Below, one piece after another: positions 45,315 through 55,086 of a DNA stretch of 64,000 bases. This stretch comes from Paraburkholderia youngii (GTDB lineage: Bacteria; Pseudomonadota; Gammaproteobacteria; Burkholderiales; Burkholderiaceae). The stretch covers positions 1,061,089-1,125,088 of the forward strand of contig NZ_JAALDK010000001.1 in the NCBI RefSeq assembly GCF_013366925.1, read 5' to 3'. A program made the translations under genes and the position numbers. Position 1 is the first letter of the stretch; every line of letters starts with the position of its first letter. A model generated the notes under the pieces. The model worked only from the letters and a program-made list of their open reading frames with translations, made no database searches and was not told the origin of the DNA.

Positions 45315-46263
45315 TTAGTCGATGCGGTTGACCTTGTGGTCCGCAATATGAGTGAGCACGTATTCGAGATAGGCACGTGGGTTGATTTCGTTGAGTTCGC
45401 ACGTACCGATGAGACTGTACATCGCCGCCGCACGCTCACCGCCGCTGTCGGAGCCGACGAACAGGTAGTTGCTGATCTCGGCGCATCCGTCCTCGCAGTA
45501 GAACGTGAGTGCCGCCCAGTGGTTCAGCGAGTAGTTGATCGCGCCCGTGAGCGTGGACTTCTTCGACAGCGTCGCAAGCTTGGCCCTGATCGTCGATTCG
45601 AACGTGTTGAGCAGCGGTTTGCTCTTTTCCTGCCGCACAGGGAACCGCTCATCGGGTGGTTTGCCGCGAATGTCGGCTTCGATGCTGTAGAGCTCGCCAA
45701 TCATCTCGAGTAGTTTCCGGGTATCTGGAGTCGGTGTACGCTCGTGAACGTCGTATATGTACTTCCTCGCGTGATCCCAGCACGCCGCTTCGTGCACGTC
45801 GCCGTTCGCATACAGGTGATCAAGCCGGCGTAGGCATCCGCCTGCAGGATTCCCTCGAAGTTGGCGAGATGCGTTTGCGGATGAACACCCTTGCGGTCCG
45901 ACGAGTACGTGAACCAGACTGCCGCAGGTCCGCCGAGCCCGAGCGCCTCGCCCAGCGAATGCATGTTCGTCGCGCATCTGGGGCAGAGCGGATCAGGCTC
46001 GAGTACGATCTCCTCGCGCGGCAGGTGTGGCGGGAGCGGCTCTCGCGAAGCCGATTTGCTGGCCGGCGCATTCGGTGTCCCGTCTCGCTGTTACGCGCCT
46101 CGGCAGCACCACGGCCGCCCGTCAGGTCCTCCAGCTGCGCCTCGAGCTTGTCGATCTGCGCCTTCAGGCGTTCGATCTCGTCATCTCGCGCGGCGAGTTC
46201 CTGCACCATCTTCGCGATCGATGCCTGGTGCTCAAGCAGCGATGCCTGTTGCGCGAGCACCAT
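45315..46263 (-). pseudogene. IS66 transposase TnpC, multiply frameshifted
   Basis: The N-terminal leucine-zipper-like part (LAARDDEIERLKAQIDKLEA) and the C-terminal part (ANGDVHEAACWDHARKYIYD, INYSLNHWAALTFYCEDGCA) are in different frames, with VWFTYSSDRKGVHPQTHLAN in a third. Much of the centre is missing. Confidence 0.88.
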
Positions 46264-46320
46264 GGCACGAGCTCGGCGACGTTATCGGGCAGCGGCGCTT
46301 GATCGGGCATGCGTCGCAGT

Positions 46321-46683
46321 TTACGAGCCTTCCTCGCGGTTTACAACATCGAGAGTGCGGCGGTGCGTCGTGGCTGTCGCCAGTCGATGCCCTCGAGCGA
46401 CATCGACAACTGTGCGCTCGTCAGATGAATCTTGCCGCCATCGGCCTGTGGCCAGATAAAACGGCCTCGCTCCAGACGCTTTGCGATCAGCCAAAGCCCG
46501 TCGTCGGTCGCCCACAGAAGCTTCACGAGATCGCCGCGGCGCCCGCGAAAAATGTACAGGTTGCCGCCCAGCGGATTCTCCTCGAGTGCCTTGCACCTTG
46601 GCAGCCAGGCCCTGGAAGCCGCAGCGCATGGCCGTGATGCCCGCAACAAGCCAGATACGCGTACCCGTTGGCAGAGAAATCAC
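46321..46683 (-). pseudogene. IS66 accessory gene tnpB, frameshifted
   Basis: The start MISLPTGTRIWLVAGITAMR and GFQGLAAKVQ are in one frame, and LEENPLGGNLYIFRGRRGDL with LLWATDDGLWLIAKRLERGR in another. A small insertion near 46600 separates them. Confidence 0.9.
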
Positions 46684-47108
46684 GAGCGCAAGCTCCCCAA
46701 CACTGTCCGAAGCATCTCAGCGTCGACAATACCGTCGACCTTAACCAGTGCCCGGCCGATCCGAACCTCGATTGACCCGGCCGGCGCAGCGGGCCTCACG
46801 ACCTCAGACTCTGGCAGCGCAGAAGGTTCATTGACCGATGACACCTCGTTCACGATTGCCACTGGAACGAGTTGCACCGCCTCGGCTTGCTGTTCCGCCA
46901 GATATCGGCGCCGCTAGGTGAACACGAGGTTCGCGTTCAAGCCGTTCTTGCGGGCCAACCTGGAGATTGACACCCCCGGTTCGCAAACTGCCATCGCCAG
47001 GCGACGACGGAATTCGGCACTATGGTTCGGGCGACCTTTACGGCTACCGGGCCTCTGTGTTGGCTCTGACAAAATGGTGTCCACCACTTCGAAAATGATG
47101 GACATCAC
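46680..47108 (-). pseudogene. IS66 accessory gene tnpA with a nonsense codon
   Basis: The HTH part (RRRLAMAVCEPGVSISRLAR, KNGLNANLVFT) runs into TAG at about 46915, where the family has TGG (Trp) in VFxWRRRYLAE. The frame continues RRRYLAEQQAEAVQLVPVAI and ends EMLRTVLGSLRS. A single base change therefore disables it. Confidence 0.88.
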
Positions 47109-47159
47109 TTTGATGCCGATACTTGCGGCCGTCTACAACGGCCACCGCGAGCCGCTTAC

Positions 47160-47996
47160 TGTGCTCCTCCGAATGCTGTTTGCGTTTTCATCGTCAAGCG
47201 CTTATTTCACCTCCACGGCCAGGACGTGTCTGGCAAGGTTTTATTTCGAAAGAGGGTATCGCGTCGGCAGCTAATCGAGTTCTTCACTTAGCGTTGATCC
47301 TTGGGCGCCCAAAACCGGCGATTGCCTATCCTGCCATCCCTCGTCGTTATTCTCTTTCTTTTGTCATCCGCAAATCCTTTGAGTGTGGTCACCGATGGTC
47401 GCGCAAAAAAATGACCACCTGCTGCAAAAAAAATCTACTCGTCCACGCAGCAAAACGAACTGGCCCGGCAGAAAAAATATCGTATCGCGTGAGTGGGTCT
47501 TCCCCCACCACGCAAATAGATGATTGACCGGCATCGCGAAGGTGACGGATGACGCAACGTGGATGAGCATGGACTGCCGTGCTCCGCACAGAAAAATTCA
47601 AAAGTCGTATTGAATCCGCGTGCCAGAATGCAGACGCTCGCGCAAATTGAACAAAGACATTTCCGCACGGTCCCGCAGGAATGACATCGGACCGACACGT
47701 CACATCAATTCCAGCGATCATTCGACGCAAATTGGCGAGTGACGGATTTCATGTGCGGCCCGTTGTCAACGCAGAGCCTCTGATCATTCGAACTGAAGGC
47801 CGATGCACTCGTATTGATCGACGCGCAAATCCCGGTACGTTGCGCGCGCGCGACGGCGCAAAAAAAGTTTTTTATTCCAGAGAAGTCCTATTCAATCCAG
47901 AACATTCCATCACGCCGGTTCGAGCCTGTTTCCACGTATTGACGCGTGCCAGTCCCCTTTGCAAGATGGCATGGAAGGAGTGTGCAGGAGCCAATC
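47160..47996. other. A-tract-rich non-coding region upstream of conjugation-like genes; possible oriT
   Basis: No gene is recognised in 837 bases. The sequence is poorer in GC than its surroundings, with runs AAAAAAA (near 47406 and 47854) and a tight hairpin GTGGG-TCTTCC-CCCAC at 47493-47508. A longer inverted repeat, GTGGTCA...TGACCAC, begins near 47385. In IncP-type plasmids oriT lies next to traK, whose product binds bent DNA. The position here fits, but no relaxase or nic consensus was identified. Confidence 0.3.
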
Positions 47997-48461
47997 ATGC
48001 CGACGGCGAAAAGCTTTACCCAGGCGCAATGGGACGCCGCAGCGCGCCGTCTCGATGCACTGCCGGAAAAGCCCGCGCATGAGCACCGCGTCGATGTCCG
48101 CGACGCAATGAGGTCCATGCAGCCTCAAATTATCGATGCACAGAGAAACGGCTACACGCAGGAAGAAATCGTCCAGCAGATCGCCCAGGACGGTGTTGAA
48201 ATCAGCGCTGGAACGTTGCGATACGCGATGCAGCGCGCTGCCAGGGAAGAAAAGGCCGTGCAGGTGGAGCGGCACGTCGCTACGAATGCCGCCATGACAT
48301 CACCTCGCGTGAAGAAGGGCACTCAGGCGAAGCCATCACATTCGAGCCATGCGCGCGTCGGATCACAACGGAAAGGGGATGGGGGAATCACCCGGCCGGA
48401 ACGCACAGAGATCCAGGGCTTCCTCGGATTTCCGATCAGGCCGGATACCGAAAACCTGTAA
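47997..48461 (+). CDS. TraK/mobilization-like accessory protein
   Basis: The 154-residue basic protein begins MPTAKSFTQAQWDAAARRLD and contains YTQEEIVQQIAQDGVEISAG, a helix-turn-helix-like segment, then a Lys/Arg/Ser-rich tail. AGGAG precedes ATG 47997. A gene of this kind directly before a P-loop ATPase recalls traK-traL of conjugative plasmids, where TraK binds the transfer origin. The assignment rests on gene order and general character rather than strong sequence motifs. Confidence 0.55.
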   Translation: MPTAKSFTQAQWDAAARRLDALPEKPAHEHRVDVRDAMRSMQPQIIDAQRNGYTQEEIVQQIAQDGVEISAGTLRYAMQRAAREEKAVQVERHVATNAAMTSPRVKKGTQAKPSHSSHARVGSQRKGDGGITRPERTEIQGFLGFPIRPDTENL

Positions 48462-48470
48462 AGGTACGAA

Positions 48471-49223
48471 ATGGCAATGGAAGATCCTGCTATCTATATG
48501 GTCGGCGGCAGCAAGGGCGGCGTTGGCAAGAGTTTCGTCACGCTGGCGCTGGTCGAATATCTCTGGCGCACGGATGTCCACACCGTGCTGGTGGAGACGG
48601 ACACGTCAAATCCCGATGTCATGAAAGCCGTCCATGATGAAATCGAATGCGCCTCATGTGATCTGGATGAGGCGGGCGGCTGGATCGATTTCGTCGATTT
48701 CTGCGCTGAGCATCGGGATGCGACGGTCATCGTCAATACGGCGGCGCGCAGTCAGGCCGGCGTTGCCCGGTACGGCGGAACGCTAGCCAGTACGCTGGAT
48801 GACATGGCCCGGCGTCTCGTCGTGTTATGGGTCATTAACCGCCAGCGCGACAGTCTCGAACTGCTGCTTGAGTTTGGCGAAACATTCCCGCGGGCGCTCA
48901 CACATGTCGTGCGCAATGGTTACTTCGGCACGCCGGACAAGTTCACGCTATACCGTGAGTCGAACCTGCGCAAGGCCGTCGAGGCACAGGGCCGGTCGCT
49001 GGATTTTCCCGATCTCGCGGATCGCGTCGCGGACGAACTGCGTAGTCAGCGCACCTCGATCCGCAAGGCGTCGGAGACCATGCATATCGGGCAGCGCGCG
49101 GAGCTCTTCCGCTGGCGGGAGCTGTGCGACGCGATGTTCTCAAAGGTCATCGGCGTTGACCGGACGGTTCATGAGAACCAGGCAATCGAGATCGGCCGAT
49201 CCGCTCACCCGCCTGTTTCATGA
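48471..49223 (+). CDS. TraL/ParA-like P-loop ATPase
   Basis: A 250-residue SIMIBI-class ATPase with the deviant Walker A motif VGGSKGGVGKSFVTLALVEY (Gly-rich loop at residues 12-21) and a switch-like VLVETDTSNPDV. ParA-like proteins with this look move DNA or conjugation machinery; TraL of RP4 is the closest type by architecture. It starts nine bases after the TraK-like gene. The last few codons (SAHPPVS) may come from the junction with the transposase scrap that follows. Confidence 0.75.
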   Translation: MAMEDPAIYMVGGSKGGVGKSFVTLALVEYLWRTDVHTVLVETDTSNPDVMKAVHDEIECASCDLDEAGGWIDFVDFCAEHRDATVIVNTAARSQAGVARYGGTLASTLDDMARRLVVLWVINRQRDSLELLLEFGETFPRALTHVVRNGYFGTPDKFTLYRESNLRKAVEAQGRSLDFPDLADRVADELRSQRTSIRKASETMHIGQRAELFRWRELCDAMFSKVIGVDRTVHENQAIEIGRSAHPPVS

Positions 49224-49224
49224 A

Positions 49225-49507
49225 GTCTCCGGCGATGTTCCGGACGAGGCCAGCCTGCGGGTTCCCGCCCGTGCGACTGGAGGAGCCGACAGCGGGATCT
49301 CTTTCTCCTGGACAATCCAGGCTAGCATCGAAATGCTCTTCGCTCACCCTCCAGTTGGCGACGTCGGCACCCGGGATACCGAGCACGATTGGCGTCGGCC
49401 TTGACGATGCTCGCATCGACGGCGAAGCCTTCACCGCCGACGAGTCCCTCCGCCATGCATCGACTCAGGACCGATTCGAATACGTGACGTTCGCTGTTGC
49501 GTTTCAA
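49225..49507 (-). pseudogene. IS5/IS1182-like transposase scrap
   Basis: The minus strand reads RHVFESVLSRCMAEGLVGGE and GFAVDASIVKADANR, the first DDE motif region of this transposase group. The frame then shifts to GIPGADVANWRVSEEH. Both ends of the gene are missing. Confidence 0.8.
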
Positions 49508-49977
49508 CTGCCACTTACACTACTTACATATGGAAAGTGGCGCTTCACTCGGCTTCTGCGTTAAATTGGCTTCAACCTGTTTTGCATATGTTCGGGCCGC
49601 GCCAGGACGGTCAGATTTCATCTGACCTGCGTGTAAAACCGCCGTGGTGTTGGCAGGATCTCACAGGATTCCTCGGCCTGTTCATTGCCATCGGCAGTGC
49701 TGAATACGTCGCACACCTATCCAGGACAAACCCGCACCATTCGATCGTTATATGTGGGGGCGCGCACCGAGACCACCAATTATCTGTCGACTCAGCGGGG
49801 CTTTGCCTCTATTACTTGGGGAGTCCGACTGCGAGGGCATCGTCGCAGGCAACCCGTCGATCTGGAAAATCTCCACCCTCGCTTTGGGGTGCGATACGGC
49901 ATCGCCCGCGCTATTTCCGCCTATCCCGACTTCAGCAGAACGCTGTCCGACAATCTTTGCAAACTTGCGTCAGAACC
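49508..49977. other. Intergenic region between transposase scrap and glycosyltransferase
   Basis: About 470 bases. The glycosyltransferase frame is open through this stretch, but the translated sequence has no family character, and nothing else is recognised. Confidence 0.45.
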
Positions 49978-51021
49978 ATGACTATGAGCTTAAAGGGCAA
50001 AAATCTCGCATCGGCGGTACTTCAAAGCGGTTTCGACGACAAGGAGCCAGCCACCGCGAATCGTACGAGCATTTCCGCGTTGGCACCTTCTGTCACTGTC
50101 GTGATGGCCAACTTCAATGGAGAGAACTGGATCGGAGAGGCGATCAGGTCGGTCCAGAGACAGAGCCTCGCGGATTGGGAACTGATCGTTGTTGATGATG
50201 CGTCAACCGACGCCAGCACTGAGATTGTCCGCGCCGCTGCTGCTAACGACCCACGTATCGTTCTCCTCACATCTTCTTCCAACGCGGGGCCCTCGGTCGC
50301 GCGCAACCGTGCGCTGGCATGTGCGCGAGGACGCTGGATCACGATCCTCGACAGTGATGATGTGTTTGCGGACGGACGCCTTCAGTCGATGCTCGCAAGG
50401 GCCGAATCGGACGGCGCGGGCATTGTAGCGGACGACTTGCTCATCATGAGCGAAAGCGGCTCGCTGACCGGGTATTCGCTGCTTGGCCTGCGGACCGCGA
50501 GGACCGTCGATGCCGTTGCGCTTGTCAAAGCGCCGCAACTCGGCTATCTGCAGCCCATGATCAGAACCGAACTGCTGTCCGAGCTTCGGTATGACGAGCG
50601 GGTTCGCTCCGCCGAAGACTTCGATCTTTTGTTGCGCATGTTGGTCAGGCACGAAGCGGAAATGGTCGTCTATCCGGCTATGGGTTACCACTATCGCAGA
50701 CGTGATGATTCGCTTTCCACAGACAAGTCAGCGGATCGACGGGCGCTTCGAGGCATGCTCGAAGCAAACGCGCGTTTCCGCGCATCGCACGCGCTGTCAG
50801 GAAGATTAGCCCACGCGTGTGCGCATCGGCAGCGAACCCTCGAAACCCAGCTTCGCTGGGTCGATGTCACCGAGGCAGTTCGTGAAAGACGTTTCGCACA
50901 AGCCTTTCGGCACACAATGCATCACCCTTGGGTCCTCAGTTGCGCCGCGCAATTCCTTGCGAAGCATTTTCACTTTCTCGTACTCAGAAACAAACGCCGC
51001 GCCGTGACTTTGGGACTTTGA
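49978..51021 (+). CDS. Family 2 glycosyltransferase
   Basis: The 347-residue protein has the GT-A fold of family 2: VTVVMANFNGENWIGEAIRS, ELIVVDDASTDAS, GPSVARNRALACARGRWITI and the metal-binding LDSDD, with an acceptor-side SAEDFDLLLRML. It transfers a sugar from a nucleotide donor, probably to a surface polysaccharide. ATG 49978 (MTMSLKG) is chosen just ahead of the domain; the ribosome-binding site is weak. It lies alone on this strand. Confidence 0.9.
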   Translation: MTMSLKGKNLASAVLQSGFDDKEPATANRTSISALAPSVTVVMANFNGENWIGEAIRSVQRQSLADWELIVVDDASTDASTEIVRAAAANDPRIVLLTSSSNAGPSVARNRALACARGRWITILDSDDVFADGRLQSMLARAESDGAGIVADDLLIMSESGSLTGYSLLGLRTARTVDAVALVKAPQLGYLQPMIRTELLSELRYDERVRSAEDFDLLLRMLVRHEAEMVVYPAMGYHYRRRDDSLSTDKSADRRALRGMLEANARFRASHALSGRLAHACAHRQRTLETQLRWVDVTEAVRERRFAQAFRHTMHHPWVLSCAAQFLAKHFHFLVLRNKRRAVTLGL

Positions 51022-51167
51022 GCTGAGACGCGACGGATGCCGGCACGTCCGCAACGGAGGGTGCGGGCGCCCTTTGGGGCGCGGGCGATGCCTGCGATTT
51101 TCCAGAACAGCGTGGCTCGAGGCGGCCGCTCAGGGGCGGCATTTGATCAGATGCATGCGTGCAAAAT

Positions 51168-51728
51168 TTACCGCAACTTCAGCACGGCCACGTCCCATTT
51201 GAATCGCGTCGACGCGTGTGTGATACGGACACGCTCGAGTTCGTCGAAGGCAGCCTTCAACCTGTTCCACGTCCGTATTCCGTCGTCGTGATACCAGATA
51301 CTGACGATCAATAGCCCCCCGGGCGCGAGACAGCGCGCGAGTCGACGAATCTGTTCCTCCGGTTCTTCCAGGTAATAAAGCATCTCGTTGAAGACGATAA
51401 CGTCGAATACCTGCGAAGGCTCGAAGGTAGCGGCATCGGCGACGGCGAACTCCGCTCCATCGATATTCGCCTGGCGGCCCTGCTCAATGGCGACTTCGGA
51501 AAGATCGACGCCGAAATGGCTAGAAATCGAGGCGCCCGAAAGCCAACTTGCAAGAACACCAGCGCCGCATCCAACGTCGAGCACTCGCGCGGCGGGTTTC
51601 AGGTGCTTGCACCCGGCGATCACGCTATAGCGGGCAATCTCCTGCGTCGTCCCCAGATAATCCCAGGTGCCCGAGCCGTACGCCTGATTCCACGTCGCAT
51701 CCGAGATTGAGACGCTGTGAGCCGGCAG
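51168..51728 (-). CDS. SAM-dependent methyltransferase, non-standard start
   Basis: The class I methyltransferase motif is VLDVGCGAGVLASWLSG, with later DVIVFNEMLYYLEEPEEQIR and APGGLLIVSIWY. The frame continues upstream of the first GTG (51623) with SDATWNQAYGSGTWDYLGTT and QEIARYSVIAG, text that looks like the real N terminus of this family. The only plausible start there is CTG at 51728, because a TAA lies 13 codons further up and no ATG, GTG or TTG is in frame. Either it uses CTG or the start codon has been lost. Confidence 0.75.
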   Translation of the reverse strand: MPAHSVSISDATWNQAYGSGTWDYLGTTQEIARYSVIAGCKHLKPAARVLDVGCGAGVLASWLSGASISSHFGVDLSEVAIEQGRQANIDGAEFAVADAATFEPSQVFDVIVFNEMLYYLEEPEEQIRRLARCLAPGGLLIVSIWYHDDGIRTWNRLKAAFDELERVRITHASTRFKWDVAVLKLR

Positions 51729-51925
51729 TATCGTGGCCTTGATCGCTGGGGGACAAACCTTTTAACAGGCCACTTTATGGCTTTACCGAGGAAGCCGTAC
51801 ACTCCTCTTCTATCTGGCGGATTAAGCATGGTCGGCTCTCATGTCAAACCAACTGACGCTACGTGGCTTCTTCAGGCCAGCACCAGATATCCCCGCGCGA
51901 CTTTAGGTGCGCGGCAGAATCGTCA

Positions 51926-53368
51926 TTAAGCCTGTGCTGTAACGGACTGTCTGTCGCGATTGCTCGGATTGGCCAGCAAGCGTTCGAAGACGTTGCTGGT
52001 GATACGGTCGACGACAGCATGACTTTCGGCGTGCGGATCCATGAGCACGCGAGCCCAATCTGTCGTGCCTGCGTTGAAGACGATGCCCGGCTGAACTCCT
52101 CTTCCAGCCGCCCGCTGCAGCACGCCAAATACGCCGCGTCCGCCGACGTCCCATCCATTCAGCGCGCTTGTCATGCCAAGCACGTGGAAACCATTGGGGT
52201 TCGGCGGCAAGCCGTCTACTTCGTAGCCCACCAGACGATCTTCGGCACCAAAAATGTCTCCGTTGTTCAACTCCGTACCGGCGAGCGCCCAGTGACTCGC
52301 GTCCTCGACCCGGAATCCGGTTGCTGGGCGCTCGCGCCGGATCCAGCCACCACGCAGTAGACGCCATTCTCCCCACCAGCCGCCGCCATAACCATAACTG
52401 AGCCCGATCAGGTCGCTTTCGTCGTGACCGGGCCAATTTTCCGCGAGGCGAGTCACGCGCAGATCGGGAGCGTGAGGGCTGCCGCGCGAAAATTCGATTG
52501 GCCGATAGCAGGTGTTTCCACTAAAGATCGCATAGTGTCCGCCGTTTGCAATGAAGCCGGCCATCCTGTCACGCATGCGCCCGCTCCAGTATTCATGATG
52601 ACCCACGCTAAGCACGCAGCGATACTGGGTTAGATCAAGCCGGTCACCATCATCGAGATCCAGGTCGGAGTAGAAGTCGCAAGCAATGTTCTTCGCCTGC
52701 AGCCAGCGCACGAACTTCGCGTCCCAGTGCGGGAACTGTTGGCGCGGGGACCGAGGTTCATAGGGGTCGGCAGGCTCGCCGAACTGCGCCCCGAAGCCGC
52801 CACCTGGTCTTAGCAGGGTCACGGTCGTGACAGGTTTCTTACGTCGAACGGGATCGTGATAAAAACCGCCGCCGCCGATCGAGTTGTACGCTTGATACGT
52901 CGCGACAGGCACGATGTAAGCGACCGACGCCGATGGTCGAGGAGGGCGCGCGACCAACATTGCCATACTTCTGCTGTCCGGCGGCAGCCCGTATAGAGGC
53001 TCGTGCGCGGCGCAGTTGCGCCCCAGCGGGCGCACGGGCTCGCCGTTGGCGCGCACCTCGTAAGCCACCGCGACATACACCCCCGACGTCGCATCGGCAC
53101 GATCGAAGCGAAACCGGAAGCTCGGCCACCGCCATGCAGCGTCGCAACGCGTTGCGGTTCGTCCGCGCGGCGAAGTCAGCACCCATTGGCCACTCACGCT
53201 GTCGCAATCCATCGCGCCGCGGTCCTCTACAAGGATGCCGCAGTGGAACTCGAGCGCTTCTCCGATGCCTTGCCGGTAGATTGCAACAGAAAAGCGGCGC
53301 CCTGGCTCGACGGCGAGTTCGAAAATGCCGCCGGCATCGTAGGCGGGCGCGAGCGGATATAACCTCAT
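51926..53368 (-). CDS. N,N-dimethylformamidase beta-subunit-like protein (DMFA2_C domain)
   Basis: The 480-residue protein has the C-terminal-domain architecture of the dimethylformamidase large subunit: VAYIVPVATYQAYNSIGGGG, a Tyr/Asp-rich FYSDLDLDDG, VLSVGHHEYWSGRMRDRMAG and GHYAIFSGNTCYRPIEF. In dimethylformamidase this domain carries the mononuclear iron site. There is no small alpha subunit gene next to it, and no signal peptide. Its true substrate is unknown; proteins of this domain are often found next to glycosyltransferase or surface-polysaccharide genes. Confidence 0.8.
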   Translation of the reverse strand: MRLYPLAPAYDAGGIFELAVEPGRRFSVAIYRQGIGEALEFHCGILVEDRGAMDCDSVSGQWVLTSPRGRTATRCDAAWRWPSFRFRFDRADATSGVYVAVAYEVRANGEPVRPLGRNCAAHEPLYGLPPDSRSMAMLVARPPRPSASVAYIVPVATYQAYNSIGGGGFYHDPVRRKKPVTTVTLLRPGGGFGAQFGEPADPYEPRSPRQQFPHWDAKFVRWLQAKNIACDFYSDLDLDDGDRLDLTQYRCVLSVGHHEYWSGRMRDRMAGFIANGGHYAIFSGNTCYRPIEFSRGSPHAPDLRVTRLAENWPGHDESDLIGLSYGYGGGWWGEWRLLRGGWIRRERPATGFRVEDASHWALAGTELNNGDIFGAEDRLVGYEVDGLPPNPNGFHVLGMTSALNGWDVGGRGVFGVLQRAAGRGVQPGIVFNAGTTDWARVLMDPHAESHAVVDRITSNVFERLLANPSNRDRQSVTAQA

Positions 53369-54094
53369 CGATCACTTTCTCCGATCTTTGACGAAGCTGC
53401 ACGTGGACGAGATGGCGGGTCATAGTGGCAACCATGTCCCGCACCGGGGCAATTTGACGCGGGGTTACTCACTGCGACGTGAATGCTTTGGGCGCCCTTT
53501 GGGTCTGTTCGGAATTGGCAAAATGATACCTCCCGCGCTCCGCTTTCAATTACACGGTATGCGACATAAGATACGCGGTATGCGCCGAGCGACATCGAAA
53601 TGCTTGATCATCGGGCTGTTCAACGAGTCGGACTATCCGACGCTTGCCAGCATGTCGGAGAAATTCGCCGTCAGGCTCGCGGTGTTGCTGTTTCCTGACG
53701 CGTCGGGCTGCTCTCGGCCGATACTGTTGAAAAAGTCGCTGCGTGGTTTTATCAGTCCCGCCGCGAGAAAATCGACCTCTCAGATCGGCCCACAGACCGC
53801 TCGCGCACACCGGCCAAGGGTAAGAAGACCCCTAAAAACCTAGCGCGAAGGACGAGCAGTGACTTTTTCAACAGTATCGACCCTCTCCGGTCGTTCAAAG
53901 CGAGCAACGGCGCATGGCAGCTTGCAAGGCAAAACGGTCATTGGTCCATCATGCTCGCTTAGTGATCGTCGGAGCCTGGAGGGGCGGCGTTGATGCTAAT
54001 GGCCAGCGCAGCGTTTCTGGTCCACCGTCAAGAATCCCAGACAGCCAAGCCGATCACGATCCTTGCCGGTTCATCGTGCTGTTGCCGCGCCAAT
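53369..54094. other. Intergenic region containing a MITE-like element
   Basis: No gene is seen. The only recognised object is the 161-bp inverted-repeat element at 53719-53879. Confidence 0.5.
53719..53879. repeat. MITE-like element with 19-bp perfect terminal inverted repeats
   Basis: CGATACTGTTGAAAAAGTC at 53719-53737 is repeated in exact inverted form, GACTTTTTCAACAGTATCG, at 53861-53879. About 120 bases lie between, too short for a transposase. Ends containing CTGTTGAAAAAGTC resemble those of IS5/IS1182-related elements, so it is probably a non-autonomous derivative. Confidence 0.8.
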
Positions 54095-54964
54095 TCATTT
54101 GAGGGCGGCGAGAGCCATTTCGATAAGTTGTTGCTGACGTCCGGTAGCGTCGCTACTCTGTTTGCGCAAAATCATAAAAAGAGAAAGTGGGTCGGGCGGA
54201 CTTAGCGCGATCCGGTGGATCGTGCAGCCCGTCTCCTTCGCCAATGGGGTCGTCAAAAAACTCGGAACGAGGGCCCACGCTGCATTTCTGAGCATCGGCG
54301 CGAGCATGTGTGCTTTCTCAACCCAATTTACGTGCCGCGACAATCCGCGGCGGCTGCGCCACATGTCGAACTGAGGCGACCACGGCAGATAAATTTCTCT
54401 TGACGGTTCGAGGTCGGTAATGTCGAGGGCTTCCGGCAACGAGGTCTTACCCGAGCCAGCGTAGACCACAAGCATCGCGTAATCCCGGACCTTCCTTGAA
54501 ATAAGATCGATGTGTTCGGATGGGGACAGCGTGAAGGCTACGTCCAAATGACCAGATGCAACCCGGTTGGCGAGTTGAAAGTAGCGCGAGCTTTCCATGT
54601 GCAGACGCACGGGCGGTGTCTCATCGCAGAGCGCAGCGACAAACGGAGGCAGGACGTTGATCGCGACCGCGTCTACGGAACCCACAGCAAGATGTCGTAC
54701 CTGGTCGGCCTGAAGTTGCTCGGCCTCAATTTCAAGCATTTTCCAGCGCTCGGCAATGTCGAGAAAACGCTCACCCTCGGAGGTCAGTGTTATGCCCCTG
54801 GTTCCCCGCGAGCGCAGGAGCAGCGGATGCCCTATCCGGCGCTCGAGGGACTGGATCCGATACGAGACGGTCGATTGCGTCGTAGATACGATCTCGGCCG
54901 CCTGAAGCAAACTTCCCGAGCGGACCACCGCCAGGAACGTGTTGATCTCCTCCCTGAACAGCAT
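54095..54964 (-). CDS. LysR-family regulator of the transporter/oxidoreductase operon
   Basis: A 289-residue LysR protein beginning MLFREEINTFLAVVRSGSLL, with the HTH QAAEIVSTTQSTVSYRIQSL and an effector domain (FQLANRVASGHLDVAFTLSP). It is divergent from the MFS gene 122 bases away, and that gap should hold its operator. It probably controls uptake and oxidation of the small substrate handled by the next two genes. Confidence 0.92.
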   Translation of the reverse strand: MLFREEINTFLAVVRSGSLLQAAEIVSTTQSTVSYRIQSLERRIGHPLLLRSRGTRGITLTSEGERFLDIAERWKMLEIEAEQLQADQVRHLAVGSVDAVAINVLPPFVAALCDETPPVRLHMESSRYFQLANRVASGHLDVAFTLSPSEHIDLISRKVRDYAMLVVYAGSGKTSLPEALDITDLEPSREIYLPWSPQFDMWRSRRGLSRHVNWVEKAHMLAPMLRNAAWALVPSFLTTPLAKETGCTIHRIALSPPDPLSLFMILRKQSSDATGRQQQLIEMALAALK

Positions 54965-55086
54965 ATCGAATCCTTCGATATCTGGTGAATAAAATCTGAC
55001 ATTGACCGATATTGTGCCCCCACCTTAGCCTAGCTGAATAGAAAAACAAATCCCGTCATTTGATTCGGTAACGTTTGGAGGCACAT

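Larger units (their letters stand above)
45121..47159 (-). mobile_element. Degenerate IS66-family element
   Basis: The 2039-bp region is bounded by a perfect 12-bp inverted repeat: GTAAGCGGCTCG at 45121-45132 and CGAGCCGCTTAC at 47148-47159, the IS66-type terminus. The three IS66 genes are in order on the minus strand and all are broken. The flanking octamers (AAGTAAGC and TGTGCTCC) do not match, so no target duplication remains. Typical IS66 length is about 2.5 kb, so about 0.5 kb has been lost. Confidence 0.85.

Noticed and set aside
45204..46637. Plus-strand frames opposite IS66
   Set aside because: They are antisense shadows of broken IS66 genes, whose frames on the minus strand match the family well.
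49537..49977. Upstream extension of the glycosyltransferase frame
   Set aside because: The extra 147 codons lack any glycosyltransferase character and follow a transposase scrap. The domain starts after ATG 49978.
53388..53843. 151-codon plus-strand frame
   Set aside because: Half of it lies within the MITE-like element and none matches a family.
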